A stretch of 64,000 bases of DNA. It comes from Silicimonas sp963779765 (lineage in GTDB: Bacteria > Pseudomonadota > Alphaproteobacteria > Rhodobacterales > Rhodobacteraceae). Positions 26,469 to 35,383 of the stretch are shown here, in pieces. The stretch spans positions 310,001 to 374,000 of the forward strand of contig CAVZZP010000004.1 of the NCBI GenBank assembly GCA_963779765.1, in the 5' to 3' direction. A model generated the notes under the pieces. It was not told the DNA's origin. It searched no databases and saw only the letters and a list, made by a program, of their open reading frames with translations. Each line of letters opens with the position of its first letter. Within the stretch, counting starts at the first letter, position 1. The position numbers and the translations under genes are program-made.

Positions 26469-29219
26469 GTGAACGACACGCCAGAACCGCCTGAAAACAC
26501 GGAAGAAACGCCACCGGCGGGTCCGCGTCACATCGGTCCGACAGTGTCGATCGAAGAGGAGATGAAGACCTCCTACCTCGACTACGCCATGTCGGTCATC
26601 GTTTCGCGTGCGATACCCGACCTGCGCGACGGCCTGAAGCCCGTCCACCGCCGCATCCTCTACGCGATGCACGAAAGCGGCAACACCTTCGACAAGCCCT
26701 ACCGCAAGTCCGCCCGGCCGGTCGGCGACACCATGGGCAAGTACCACCCCCACGGCGACAGCGCGATCTACGACGCGCTGGTACGCATGGCGCAGCCGTT
26801 TTCCATGTCCCTTCCGCTGCTTGACGGCCAGGGCAACTTCGGCTCGATGGACGGCGATAACGCCGCCGCCATGCGATACACCGAAGTGCGGATGGCCAAG
26901 TCGGCGAGCTATCCTCCTCGCCGATATCGACAAGGACACGGTGGATTTCGCCGACAACTACGACGGCAAGGACCAGGAACCCACGGTCCTGCCCGCTCGC
27001 TTCCCGAACATGCTGGTCAACGGCGCCGGCGGCATCGCGGTCGGCATGGCAACGAACATCCCGCCGCACAACCTGGGCGAAGTGATCGACGCGACCCTCG
27101 CCCTGATCGAGGATCCCAGACATTTCGACCGAGCGCCTGATCGAGATCGTGCCCGCTCCCGACTTCCCCACGGGCGGCATCATCCTCGGCCGCTCCGGCG
27201 CGCGGAAAGCCTATCTCGAAGGCCGCGGCAGCGTCATCATCCGCGCCAAGACCCGGATCGAGGAAGTGCGCAAGGACCGCTTCGCCATCGTCCTCGACGA
27301 GATCCCCTACCAGGTGAACAAGGCCGCGATGATCGAGAAGATCGCCGACCTCGTGCGCGAGAAGAAGCTAGAGGGCATCTCGGCCATCCAGGACGAATCC
27401 GACCGCGTCGGCGTCCGCGTCGTGATCGAGTTGAAGCGCGACGCCACGCCCGATGTCGTCCTGAACCAGCTCTGGCGCTTCACGCCGATGCAGACCTCCT
27501 TCGGCTGCAACATGCTGGCGCTGAACGGCGGCCGCCCCGAGCAGCTGATGCTCCGCGATTTCCTGTCGTATTTCATCACCTTCCGCGAGGAAGTTGTTGC
27601 GCGCCGCACCGCCTTCGAACTGGGTAAGGCGCGCGATCGCAGCCATATCCTCTGCGGTCTGGCCGTTGCCGTCGCGAACGTCGACGAGGTCGTGGCCACC
27701 ATCCGCGCCAGCGCCACGCCCGCCGACGCCCGTGAGAAGCTGATGACCCGCCGCTGGCCCGCGCATGAGATCGCGCCCTACATCCAGTTGATCGACGACC
27801 CGAGTCACCGGATGAACGACGACGGCACCTACAACCTGTCCGACCGGCAGGCCCGCGCCATCCTCGATCTTCAGCTTCAGCGCCTGACGCAGCTTGGCGT
27901 CAAGACCATCACCGACGAGCTCGAGGATCTGGCGGCGAAGATCAAGGACTACCTCGACATCCTGTCGTCCCGCGCCCGCATCATGTCGATCATCTCGGAC
28001 GAACTGCGCGAGGTGCGCGAGCTTTTCGCCGTCCCCCGCCGCTCCGAGATCGTCGACTGGGCCGGCGATATGGAGGACGAGGACCTCATCGAGCGTGAGG
28101 ATATGGTCGTCACCATCACCCAGGGCGGCTACATCAAGCGCACGGCACTGGCCGAATTCCGCAGCCAGAAGCGCGGCGGCAAGGGCCTCTCGGGCGGCGC
28201 GCTGAAGGAAGACGACGTCGTCACCACCCTTTTCGTGGCGAACACGCACACCCCGCTTCTGTTCTTCACCACCGACGGGATGGTCTACAAGCTCAAGACC
28301 TGGCGCCTGCCCCTTGGCGGCCGCACCTCGCGCGGGAAGGCCATCGTCAACATCCTGCCCATCCCCACGGGCATCTCGATCGCAGCCATCATGCCGGTCG
28401 ACGCGCCCGAGGAGGATTGGGACTCTCTCCACATCTTCTTCGCCACGTCAGAGGGCGGCGTCCGCCGCAACGCGCTGTCGGACTTCACCAACGTCATGCG
28501 CAACGGCAAGATCGCCATGCGCCTGCCGGATGAGGTGTCGCTTGTAAACGCCCGGATTTGCACGGAAGACGACGACATAATGCTGGTGACGGCCTTGGGC
28601 CGCGCGATCCGCTTCCCGACGACCGAGGTTCGCGTCTTCAAGGGCCGCGACTTCGAGCGGCGTTCGCGGCATCCGGCTCGCCGACGGCGACCGCGTCGTG
28701 TCGATGTCCGTCATCCGCCACTTCGAGGCCGACCCGGCCGAACGCGCCGCGTACCTCAAGCAGCGCCGCCTCATGGCTGGCGTGGTCGAGGAGGAATCCG
28801 AGGCCGACGACGACGAGGAAGCCGTGGCCGAGGGTCAGCTCTCGCCGCAGCGCTACGCCGAGATGTCCGAGGCCGAGAACCTGATCCTGACGATCACGGC
28901 AAAGGGCGCGGGCAAGATTTCGTCCAGCCACGACTATCCCGTGCGCGGTCGTGGCGGTCAGGGCGTCATGGCGATGGATCGCGCGATGCGGGGCGGCCCG
29001 CTTGTCGCTTCCTTCCCCGTCGAGATGGGCGATCAGATCATGCTCGCCACCTCGACAGGCCAGTCGATCCGCGTGCCGGTCGAGGGCATCTCGTTCCGGT
29101 CCCGCACCGCGGGCGGCGTGAAGGTCTTCGACACCGCAAGGGGCGAAGAGGTCGTCTCGGTCGCCTGGATCGCCGAGGCGGACGACGCGGGCGAGCCGGG
29201 CGACATCCCGGAGGCCTAG
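26469..29219 (+). CDS. gyrA: DNA gyrase subunit A (three apparent frameshifts)
   Basis: About 915 aa from GTG 26469 after removing one base near 26912, 27119 and 28661. With GyrB it introduces negative supercoils. Catalytic Tyr137 is in AAAMRYTEVRM. The quinolone-resistance region keeps the sensitive-type Ser98 and Asp102 (E. coli 83 and 87) in HPHGDSAIYDALVRMAQ. The GyrA box, QKRGGKG, in the C-terminal pinwheel domain distinguishes it from ParC. Between pinwheel blades there is an acidic insertion, EEESEADDDEEAVAEGQ. It is essential, so the three breaks must be errors in the sequence. Confidence 0.95.
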
Positions 29220-29262
29220 GCGTTTACGCATCGGAAACGCGCGACGTGCTAGTCGCAGGTCC

Positions 29263-29616
29263 ATGAACCTGTACCACTGCATGATCGAGCTGAAGCGCGA
29301 TGCTCAGGCCCTCGCTTTCGCGTCCGCCACCGAACACTGGCTCTCGGGCCTCGCCGCCCGCGGTCTGATCGGCGAGTGGAAGCTCTTCCGCCGCAAGTTC
29401 GGCCTCGCCTCGGCGCAGCACAGCGACATGATCCTGACGATCGAGGTCGAGGATATGGCGCAGCTCGAATCCGCCTTCCGGTCCCTCGCCGATGCAGGCT
29501 CGCCGGGCGACCAGAAGTACTATGACCTCATGCACGACATGATCGGGCAGCTTGCCGTGGGCCTCTACCGACCCTATCCCGATCCCACGCAGAGGGAGTC
29601 TGTCGCGCTTGTCTGA
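29263..29616 (+). CDS. Conserved hypothetical protein (DUF6614-like)
   Basis: 117 aa, beginning MNLYHCMIELKRDAQALAFA. Appears to belong to a small soluble family in Rhodobacteraceae that I believe is DUF6614, though I cannot confirm the number. Possible ferredoxin-like fold from the alternating pattern ILTIEVEDMAQLESAFRSLA. No catalytic motif. It follows gyrA by 43 bases but is not known to be functionally linked. Confidence 0.7.
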   Translation: MNLYHCMIELKRDAQALAFASATEHWLSGLAARGLIGEWKLFRRKFGLASAQHSDMILTIEVEDMAQLESAFRSLADAGSPGDQKYYDLMHDMIGQLAVGLYRPYPDPTQRESVALV

Positions 29617-29635
29617 GCAGCGTTAAGATGATCCG

Positions 29636-29643
29636 TTAACCAT
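29636..29643 (+). promoter_or_regulatory. CtrA-type half-site
   Basis: TTAACCAT, the CtrA half-site sequence, about 82 bases upstream of the outer-membrane-like protein. A second TTAA lies 9 bases upstream instead of the classical 7. Assignment is by motif only. Confidence 0.3.
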
Positions 29644-29724
29644 CTGTTCGGATTTACACTTACGGGAATCTCTCCGATTTGAGATAAATCTCCACGGGTT
29701 GGGGCCTGGACGTGGAGAGAGTGG

Positions 29725-30477
29725 ATGCGCGCGTATCTAGTTGCCTTGTTGATCGGTCTGTCATGCCCTGCTGCGCAGGCGCAAAGCTCCCTCGGGATCA
29801 CCGGTGCTGACTTCAACCTTGGGGTGGCACAAGATGAAAGCGGCTCGGCGCGCTCCCGGGCTTCGGCGACCGTCGACGTGGCGATAACCGGGGTCCACGG
29901 CTTTCAGGGCGACCTGTCCTTCGACGACACGGCCTCCGGTGGGATCGGCGGCGTTGCCGCGCACCTCTACATGGCGCCGCGCGACGGGCAGAAGTATGGC
30001 GTTTTCGCCGCGCTGTCGGATGTGGACGGCCGGTCCATGATGTGGGGATCTCTGGGTGCCGAAGGTATGCTCGCCCTGTCTCCAGACACATCGTTCGAAG
30101 TCCGGGCCGGCTTCGGCGTATCGGACGCGGATGCGCTCGACTTCATCTTCGGCGGTGTCGGGCTTGCGCACGAGTTGACGCCCGAGATCACCCTGGCGGG
30201 TCGTCTGGACGTCGCCGACTTCGATGAAGCCGTCTTTCGTGCGACATCCTGGGACGCCGGCGTGACGGCCACTTGGTCGCCTCGCAACGGCCCCTGGGGC
30301 CTTCAGGCCGGCGTCACCCGCTCGGGCCTAGCTGGCCGCGATGGGGCGCCGGGCGAAACGCGCGTCTCCTTCGGCGTCACGCTCTCGCTCGGCACGGCAG
30401 GCGGTGCCTCGCCCGCGACGCGGCTCTTCGGTCGCACCGATCCGGTCGCACCGCTCCTCCGCCGCGAGCTTTGGTGA
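29725..30477 (+). CDS. Putative outer-membrane beta-barrel protein
   Basis: 250 aa. Sec signal peptide about 1-20 ending AQA. The mature chain alternates Gly, aromatic and polar residues in short strands (TVDVAITGVHGFQGDLSFDD, EVRAGFGVSDADALDFIFGG, ITLAGRLDVADFDEAVFRAT, ETRVSFGVTLSLGT), which suggests an 8-12 strand barrel, but it does not end in the aromatic signature of most porins (it ends ELW). No family recognised. A TTAACCAT half-site lies upstream. Confidence 0.6.
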   Translation: MRAYLVALLIGLSCPAAQAQSSLGITGADFNLGVAQDESGSARSRASATVDVAITGVHGFQGDLSFDDTASGGIGGVAAHLYMAPRDGQKYGVFAALSDVDGRSMMWGSLGAEGMLALSPDTSFEVRAGFGVSDADALDFIFGGVGLAHELTPEITLAGRLDVADFDEAVFRATSWDAGVTATWSPRNGPWGLQAGVTRSGLAGRDGAPGETRVSFGVTLSLGTAGGASPATRLFGRTDPVAPLLRRELW

Positions 30478-30510
30478 CACCCGGGCCTCGAACCCCGCAT
30501 CGCAAGGCGG

Positions 30511-30545
30511 CACCGTCCTCCCGACTGGAGGGCGCTGCCGTATTT
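30511..30545 (+). terminator. Possible terminator after the beta-barrel gene
   Basis: CGGCA/TGCCG outer arms and CCTCC/GGAGG inner arms fold the segment into a two-part hairpin, followed by TATTTGT. Confidence 0.4.
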
Positions 30546-30702
30546 GTGCCTAATTGATGCGACAAAGATAATCTGTTTCCGCCGGAGAAACGCCGTCATT
30601 GGCCGCTTCTCTCTTTACCGGGACGCCATGTATTTTTGCGTCCGTTCGATTTCGGCCCTCTCGTCGGGCCACGCCATCTGGGACAGACGCGGGGATATCG
30701 GA

Positions 30703-31188
30703 ATGAGGGATTTGACGGGCAACGGCACGGCGGCGGCGCATGTGACGCGCATACTGATCGTCTCGTACTTCGTGGCACTTGCCGTCGGCCTTGTCGACGG
30801 CGCCGATCTGACACGCCTCATCAGCCCCTTCCTCGACGAGACCCTCGCGCGTCACGTCAGCCGACTTATCGTCCTATCACTCTGCGCGCTGGTCGTCTTC
30901 GGTCTCTACCGGCGTGCTGCCGCCCTGGTTCTGGCCATCATCTTGTTCTGGACAAGCTACCTCAGCCTCTTCTCACATGGCGAGGTGGGTGGCTTCTGGC
31001 GCGACCTGGCCCTTATCGGCGGTCTTCTCATGTCGGCCCGAGTCGGCGTCCACGATCGCGCCGCCGACGTGATCGACACACCTTCGGAAGCTGCATCGAA
31101 CCAAAGCAACTCGGAGTGGGTGGCGGTCAAGCCGCGCGCCACCGTGACGCGCTTCCGCGAAGACCTGAACCTCGCCCGGATCGACTGA
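30703..31188 (+). CDS. Small integral membrane protein, possibly DoxX-like
   Basis: 161 aa from ATG 30703. Three to four membrane segments: ILIVSYFVALAVGLVDG, RLIVLSLCALVVFGLY, AAALVLAIILFWTSYLSLF and FWRDLALIGGLLMSAR. The last block, with a conserved-looking WRDLALIGG, recalls DoxX-type proteins. The tail after 120 is soluble. No defined function. A longer in-frame ORF upstream lacks a ribosome site and is not used. Confidence 0.6.
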   Translation: MRDLTGNGTAAAHVTRILIVSYFVALAVGLVDGADLTRLISPFLDETLARHVSRLIVLSLCALVVFGLYRRAAALVLAIILFWTSYLSLFSHGEVGGFWRDLALIGGLLMSARVGVHDRAADVIDTPSEAASNQSNSEWVAVKPRATVTRFREDLNLARID

Positions 31189-31229
31189 CACCCTTTCCAA
31201 ACCGGGCGCCGGGGTCTAAATCGCCCCTC

Positions 31230-32585
31230 ATGTCCGAACCCCTTCATATCGTCGGCGGAGGTCTTGCCGGGTCAGAAGCCGCCTGGCAAGCGGCCGAGCG
31301 CGGCGTCCACGTCATCCTGCACGAGATGCGCCCCAAGGTCGGCACCTTCGCGCACCGCACCGGCGACTTCGCCGAGATGGTCTGCTCGAACTCCTTCCGT
31401 TCCGACGATGACGAGCAGAACGCCGTGGGCCTTCTTCACTGGGAGATGCGGCAAGCCGGCGGGCTCATCATGCGGATGGGCGACCGGCACAGCCTGCCCG
31501 CAGGCGGAGCGCTGGCCGTGGATCGCGACGAGTTCTCGGCCGGTGTGACCGAAGCGATCCGCTCACATCCTAATATATCAGTGGTGGACGGAGAGGTGAC
31601 CGACCTTCCGCGCCACGGCCACTGGATCTTCGCCACCGGACCTTTGACGTCGCCCGCCCTCGCCAGCGCCATCCAGGCCGAGACCGGCGAAGGCAGCCTC
31701 GCCTTCTTCGACGCCATCGCCCCCATCGTCCACGCCGAGACAATCGACATGGACGTGGCCTGGGCGCAGTCCCGCTACGACAAGGGCGAAACCGAAGACG
31801 ACCGCACCGCCTATCTGAACTGCCCGATGACGCGGGACCAGTACGAGGCGTTCATCGACGCGCTTCTGTCTGCCGAGAAGACGGAATTCCACGAGGGCGA
31901 GACCGCGGGATACTTCGACGGCTGCCTTCCGATCGAGGTCATGGCCGAACGCGGGCGCGAGACGTTGCGGCACGGGCCAATGAAGCCCGTCGGCCTGACC
32001 AATGCGCACCAACCCGACGTGAAACCTTACGCCGTCGTCCAGCTTCGCCGTGACAACAAGCTCGGCACGCTGTGGAACATCGTGGGCTTCCAGACCAAGA
32101 TGAAATATGGCGCGCAAACCGATGTTTTCCGGATGATTCCCGGCCTTGAGAATGCGTCGTTCGCCCGACTTGGCGGCATCCATCGCAACACCTTCCTGAA
32201 CGCGCCAAACCTTCTGGATACCGACCTGCGCCTTCGCTCGTTGCCCACGGTTCGCTTCGCCGGTCAGGTCACAGGGGTCGAGGGCTATATCGAAAGCGCA
32301 GCCATGGGCCTTCTGGCCGGGCGCCTTGCTGCGGCCGAGATGACGGGAACGTCGCTTCCGACTGTGCCGCCGACCACGGCCATGGGCGCGCTTCTGCACC
32401 ACATCACTGGCGGTGCGGATGCCAAGACGTTCCAGCCAATGAACGTCAATTTCGGTCTGTTCCCTCCGATCGACGCGAAGGGTGGGCGGCGCGGGCGGCG
32501 CGAGCGCTACAAGGCCTACACGGACCGCGCCAAGGCAGATTGGCTGGCCTGGCTCGGCGCTCCCGCGCTGCGAGCCGCGGAATGA
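31230..32585 (+). CDS. trmFO: Folate-dependent tRNA (uracil-5-)-methyltransferase TrmFO
   Basis: 451 aa. Makes 5-methyluridine at position 54 of tRNA using methylenetetrahydrofolate and FAD. The N-terminal dinucleotide-binding motif is HIVGGGLAGSEAAWQAA (about 5-21). FAD/GidA-family landmarks follow: MVCSNSFRSDD, YFDGCLPIEVMAERG, PYAVVQLRRDN and GYIESAAMGLLAG. Normal length. The next gene overlaps its stop (ATGA). Confidence 0.95.
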   Translation: MSEPLHIVGGGLAGSEAAWQAAERGVHVILHEMRPKVGTFAHRTGDFAEMVCSNSFRSDDDEQNAVGLLHWEMRQAGGLIMRMGDRHSLPAGGALAVDRDEFSAGVTEAIRSHPNISVVDGEVTDLPRHGHWIFATGPLTSPALASAIQAETGEGSLAFFDAIAPIVHAETIDMDVAWAQSRYDKGETEDDRTAYLNCPMTRDQYEAFIDALLSAEKTEFHEGETAGYFDGCLPIEVMAERGRETLRHGPMKPVGLTNAHQPDVKPYAVVQLRRDNKLGTLWNIVGFQTKMKYGAQTDVFRMIPGLENASFARLGGIHRNTFLNAPNLLDTDLRLRSLPTVRFAGQVTGVEGYIESAAMGLLAGRLAAAEMTGTSLPTVPPTTAMGALLHHITGGADAKTFQPMNVNFGLFPPIDAKGGRRGRRERYKAYTDRAKADWLAWLGAPALRAAE

Positions 32586-33159
32586 CGCGAAGACACACGC
32601 GCGACCTACGCGGCGTGGGCCGACACCTACGACGCAGACGTCAGTGCCTTGGGCTATGCCGCACCGGCCCGCGTGGCCCTGGCGCTGCGACGCGCGGGCG
32701 CCAACCCGGACAAGCCGCTTCTGGACTTCGGATGCGGCACGGGGCTTTCCGGCCTCGCCCTCAAATCCGCGGGGTTCGCGCAGATCGACGGGACGGATTT
32801 GTCGCCCGAGATGCTGGCTCAGGCTCGGCAAAAAGGCATCTACCAGCATCTCTGGGAAGCCGAACCAAGCAGTCTCGGTCACGTCAAGCGCGGAGCCTAT
32901 CCTCTTGTCGTAGCTGTTTCTTCAATCGGTCAGGGCGAAGCGCCTCCCAAGAACTCTCGACCTCCTCCTCGACATCCTGGCGCCGGGCGGTTTTCTCGCC
33001 TTCACCCTCGACGACGACGCCTTGGCGGACCGGGCCTACTCGGACCGACTGGACATCGCGGTGCTCGCCCCCGACATCGAGGTCGTCCTCGACGAGGAAG
33101 GTCCGCATCTTTCGGCAAAAGGCCTTCGCTCCACGGTTTTCGTCCTGCGCCGGACATGA
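32582..33159 (+). CDS. Class I SAM-dependent methyltransferase (two apparent frameshifts)
   Basis: About 191 aa after removing one base near 32596 and one near 32955. The repaired start is MTRR then ATYAAWADTYDADVSALGY. Motif I is LLDFGCGTGLSGLALKSAG, followed by DLSPEMLAQARQKG, a typical small-molecule methyltransferase layout. The C-terminal part reads LDLLLDILAPGGFLAFTLDD and ends RSTVFVLRR. Its ATG overlaps trmFO and its TGA overlaps gluQ, so the three are translationally linked. Substrate unknown. Confidence 0.78.
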
Positions 33160-34016
33160 CGCTGCGGACCCGCTTCGCGCCTTCGCCAACTGGCCCCCTC
33201 CATCTCGGCCACGCCTTTTCGGCGATCCTCGCACATGACATGGCGCGCGAGGCAGGCGGGGATTTCCTTCTGCGTATCGAGGATATCGACCGAAGCAGGT
33301 CGCGGACCGAGTGGGAAGATCTGATATACAAGGATCTCAATTGGCTCGGGCTCTCGTGGGAGACTCCGGTCATGCGCCAGTCGGAACGACTTGACGCCTA
33401 TCGTCGGACCCTTCAATCCCTCTGGACTCAAGACCTGCTTTTCGCCTGTACCTGCAATCGGCGTGACATCCTCGAGGCGGCATCGGCCCCGAACGAGGGC
33501 GAGCCCGCTGTCGGCCCGGATGGCATCGTCTATCCTGGCACCTGCCGCGAACGGAAGAGCTCCGGCGATGCAACCATGCCGAGGAACGCGGCGCTTCGCC
33601 TCGACATGGCGAAGGCCGTCGGAAGGCACACCGCCGTCTTCGACGAAACAGGCAGCGGCCCCCATGGAGAGACAGGCCGGATCGAGGTCGATCCGCTTGC
33701 CCTGCCGGGCGAGATCGGCGACGTGGTGCTCGCCCGCCGCGACATGGGAACGAGCTATCACCTGTCGGTGGTGGTCGACGACGCCGACCAGGGCATCACG
33801 CATGTGGTCCGCGGTCAGGACCTGTTCGAGGCCACGAAGATCCACGTGGTCCTGCAAGACATCCTCGGCCTGCCCCGGCCCGTATACCACCACCACCGCC
33901 TGATCCGCGACGAGACCGGCAAGCGTCTGGCCAAGCGCGACGACGCGCGCTCGATCCAAAGCTACCGCGACGCAGGCGCCACGCCTGAAGACATCCGCCG
34001 CATGGTCGGCCTCTGA
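33156..34016 (+). CDS. gluQ: Glutamyl-Q tRNA(Asp) synthetase
   Basis: 286 aa, lacking the anticodon-binding domain of full GluRS. Charges glutamate onto the queuosine of tRNA-Asp. RTRFAPSPTGPLHLGHAF at 4-21 carries the HIGH-type signature and KRLAKRD the KMSKS-type loop. Zinc-site cysteines are in FACTCNRRD and YPGTCRER. The ATG overlaps the preceding methyltransferase stop. Confidence 0.92.
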   Translation: MTLRTRFAPSPTGPLHLGHAFSAILAHDMAREAGGDFLLRIEDIDRSRSRTEWEDLIYKDLNWLGLSWETPVMRQSERLDAYRRTLQSLWTQDLLFACTCNRRDILEAASAPNEGEPAVGPDGIVYPGTCRERKSSGDATMPRNAALRLDMAKAVGRHTAVFDETGSGPHGETGRIEVDPLALPGEIGDVVLARRDMGTSYHLSVVVDDADQGITHVVRGQDLFEATKIHVVLQDILGLPRPVYHHHRLIRDETGKRLAKRDDARSIQSYRDAGATPEDIRRMVGL

Positions 34017-34039
34017 CCTTCTTCTGTCCTGAAATACTC

Positions 34040-34080
34040 CGGGGGTGAGGCCGCAGGCCGCGAAGGGGCAGAGCCCCTTA
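34040..34080. other. Short GC-rich hairpins between convergent genes
   Basis: The 61-base gap between gluQ and hisI holds CCGCAG/GGCCGC-type short hairpins and GGGGC-AGA-GCCCC (34066-34078), able to terminate both genes. The same phrase recurs in many Rhodobacteraceae intergenic regions as far as I recall; unverified. Confidence 0.35.
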
Positions 34081-34437
34081 TGCCACCGGCCGCATCAGTT
34101 CGACCTCGGAGCCATCGCGCACAGCAGTATAGAAACAGCTCTCGCGATTCGTGTGACAGGCCGGCCCTTCCTGACGCACGATCAGCAAAAGGCTATCGCG
34201 GTCGCAATCGACGCGCAGGTCGACCAGCGTCTGGACATGGCCCGAGGTTTCGCCCTTCACCCAGAAGGCCTGACGCGAACGAGACCAGTATGTGACGCGC
34301 CCCGTCTCAAGCGTCCGGGTCACCGCTTCGGCGGTCATCCAGGCCATCATCAGGACAAGGCCCGTCCCCTCCTCCTGCGCGATGGCGGGGATCAGCCCGC
34401 GGTCGTCGAAACGAAGCGTGGAGGCATCGAAGGCCAT
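34078..34437 (-). CDS. hisI: Phosphoribosyl-AMP cyclohydrolase
   Basis: 119 aa, single-domain form without the HisE half. Third step of histidine synthesis: opens the adenine ring of PR-AMP. RVTYWSRSRQAFWVKGETSG is the substrate region. Metal-site landmarks are the Asp triad and Cys in DLRVDCDRDS, and GPACHTNRESCF with the other two cysteines. Convergent with gluQ and divergent from the scaffold gene at 34504. Confidence 0.95.
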   Translation of the reverse strand: MAFDASTLRFDDRGLIPAIAQEEGTGLVLMMAWMTAEAVTRTLETGRVTYWSRSRQAFWVKGETSGHVQTLVDLRVDCDRDSLLLIVRQEGPACHTNRESCFYTAVRDGSEVELMRPVA

Positions 34438-34503
34438 CGGCGGAACCTTTCCTTGGAAGCCGGCTGCGCCTATCTAGGGGGTGAACTGCGCGAAGGAAAG
34501 CCG

Positions 34504-34956
34504 ATGGCCGACACCGATCTCGTCAAGCTCTACTCGGGGCGGATCCTCGAACTGGCGGCGGACATCCCGCACAGCGACCGGCTGGACGCGCCCGATGCGA
34601 CGGTCAAGCGGCGCTCGCCTCTCTGTGGCTCGACGGTGACGGTGGACGTGGCGCTCGAGGACGGTCGGATCGCGCGCTTCGGCCAGGACGTGAAGGCCTG
34701 CGCGCTTGGCCAAGCCTCGGCCTCGGTCCTGGGCCGCGTGGTCATAGGCTGGACGAAAGCCGAGATCGAGCGTGCCCGCGACCAGCTTCGCGCGATGCTG
34801 TCCAATGGCGGTCCCGTGCCTGACGCGCCCTTCGAGGGCTACGAGGTGTTGGAGCCCGCGCGCGATTTCCGCAATCGCCACGCGTCGATCCTGCTCGCCC
34901 TCGAAGCGACTGCCGAAGCGGTGTCCGAGGCCGAGACGCGCGCCAACTGCGCCTGA
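34504..34956 (+). CDS. Iron-sulfur scaffold-like protein (NifU N-terminal/IscU type)
   Basis: 150 aa. The IscU/NifU_N fold is suggested by RSPLCGSTVTVDVALEDGRI and FGQDVKACALGQASASVLG, holding two of the three expected cluster-ligand cysteines. The third conserved Cys position is not clear; the last Cys is at the extreme C-terminus (RANCA). This divergent family is common in Rhodobacterales beside hisI. It could be a scaffold relative without full cluster-assembly function. Confidence 0.75.
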   Translation: MADTDLVKLYSGRILELAADIPHSDRLDAPDATVKRRSPLCGSTVTVDVALEDGRIARFGQDVKACALGQASASVLGRVVIGWTKAEIERARDQLRAMLSNGGPVPDAPFEGYEVLEPARDFRNRHASILLALEATAEAVSEAETRANCA

Positions 34957-34966
34957 GCCCTCTTAC

Positions 34967-35002
34967 AAAAAAACCGCCGCACATCCGGGCGGATGGCGGC
35001 GG
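34967..35002 (-). terminator. Rho-independent terminator on the minus strand
   Basis: On the minus strand CCGCCGCC, ATCC, a GCCC loop, GGAT and GCGGCGG form an extended stem followed by seven T. It is the only strong minus-strand terminator in the gap and ends the transcript of the 39-aa gene, leaving a 3' untranslated stretch of about 130 bases. Confidence 0.8.
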
Positions 35003-35131
35003 TCAGTGGCGTATCTGGTGTTCGGGCCGGTCGGGTCCGGGACAGGGACCACGATCGAGGGACAGTTCGCAAACCGTTGGGACAGGATGCGGGACCGGCC
35101 GTCCAGACCGCAGGCAGTCAGAGGCGTGAGG

Positions 35132-35251
35132 TCAGAAAAGGCCGGGCGCAGACAGGCCGACGAAGGCGATGACGGCAAGGGCTGCCACGCCAGCGAAATC
35201 GCGCGGCAGGGTGGCGGCGTTGCGCGAAAAGGTCTCTCTCAATTCGTTCAT
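35132..35251 (-). CDS. 39-aa single-span membrane protein, possible SOS/CtrA target
   Basis: Small ORF: MNELRETFSRNAATLPRDF, then a hydrophobic stretch of about 18 residues starting AGVAALAVIAFVGL and ending in PGLF. It has a charged amphipathic N-terminus and one membrane helix. AAGGA lies about 11 bases upstream of ATG. Coding is supported by the minus-strand terminator 130 bases downstream and by apparent similarity to short Rhodobacteraceae proteins I recall with the same RETF-RNAATLP pattern. A LexA-type box and a CtrA half-site lie upstream. It lies downstream of recG on the same strand. By analogy with Caulobacter SidA it might act at the divisome; this is inference. Confidence 0.65.
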   Translation of the reverse strand: MNELRETFSRNAATLPRDFAGVAALAVIAFVGLSAPGLF

Positions 35252-35336
35252 TTCGGTTCGATCCTTTGGTCAGGCAGGACGGCGGGCGGGCCGTCGGTGT
35301 TGCCATCTTGTTCTCAAATTTTCAGAAACATGTAAA

Positions 35337-35351
35337 GAACTTTTTGAGAAC
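35337..35351 (-). promoter_or_regulatory. Alphaproteobacterial LexA (SOS) box
   Basis: On the minus strand GTTCTCAAAAAGTTC is an exact GTTC-N7-GTTC direct repeat, the LexA consensus of Rhodobacter and Rhizobium relatives. It is 86 bases upstream of the 39-aa ORF and 33 bases downstream of the recG stop. Confidence 0.55.
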
Positions 35352-35363
35352 ATTCGCGAACAA

Positions 35364-35371
35364 ATGGTTAA
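35364..35371 (-). promoter_or_regulatory. CtrA-type half-site
   Basis: TTAACCAT on the minus strand, 12 bases upstream of the LexA-type box and in the same orientation as the 39-aa gene. Confidence 0.35.
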
Positions 35372-35383
35372 TCGGCGGACCGG

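Noticed and set aside
26469..29219. gyrA as a fragmented pseudogene
   Set aside because: gyrA is essential and all motifs are intact on both sides of each break; single-base errors are the simpler explanation.
34963..35178. A 71-codon minus-strand frame overlapping the terminator
   Set aside because: It runs through the terminator stem and T-tract, has no conserved pattern and overlaps the better supported 39-aa gene's 3' region.
35348..35361. A second LexA box GAAC-ATTCGC-GAAC next to the first
   Set aside because: The spacer is 6 bases rather than 7, so it does not match the alphaproteobacterial consensus; noted only as a possible relic.
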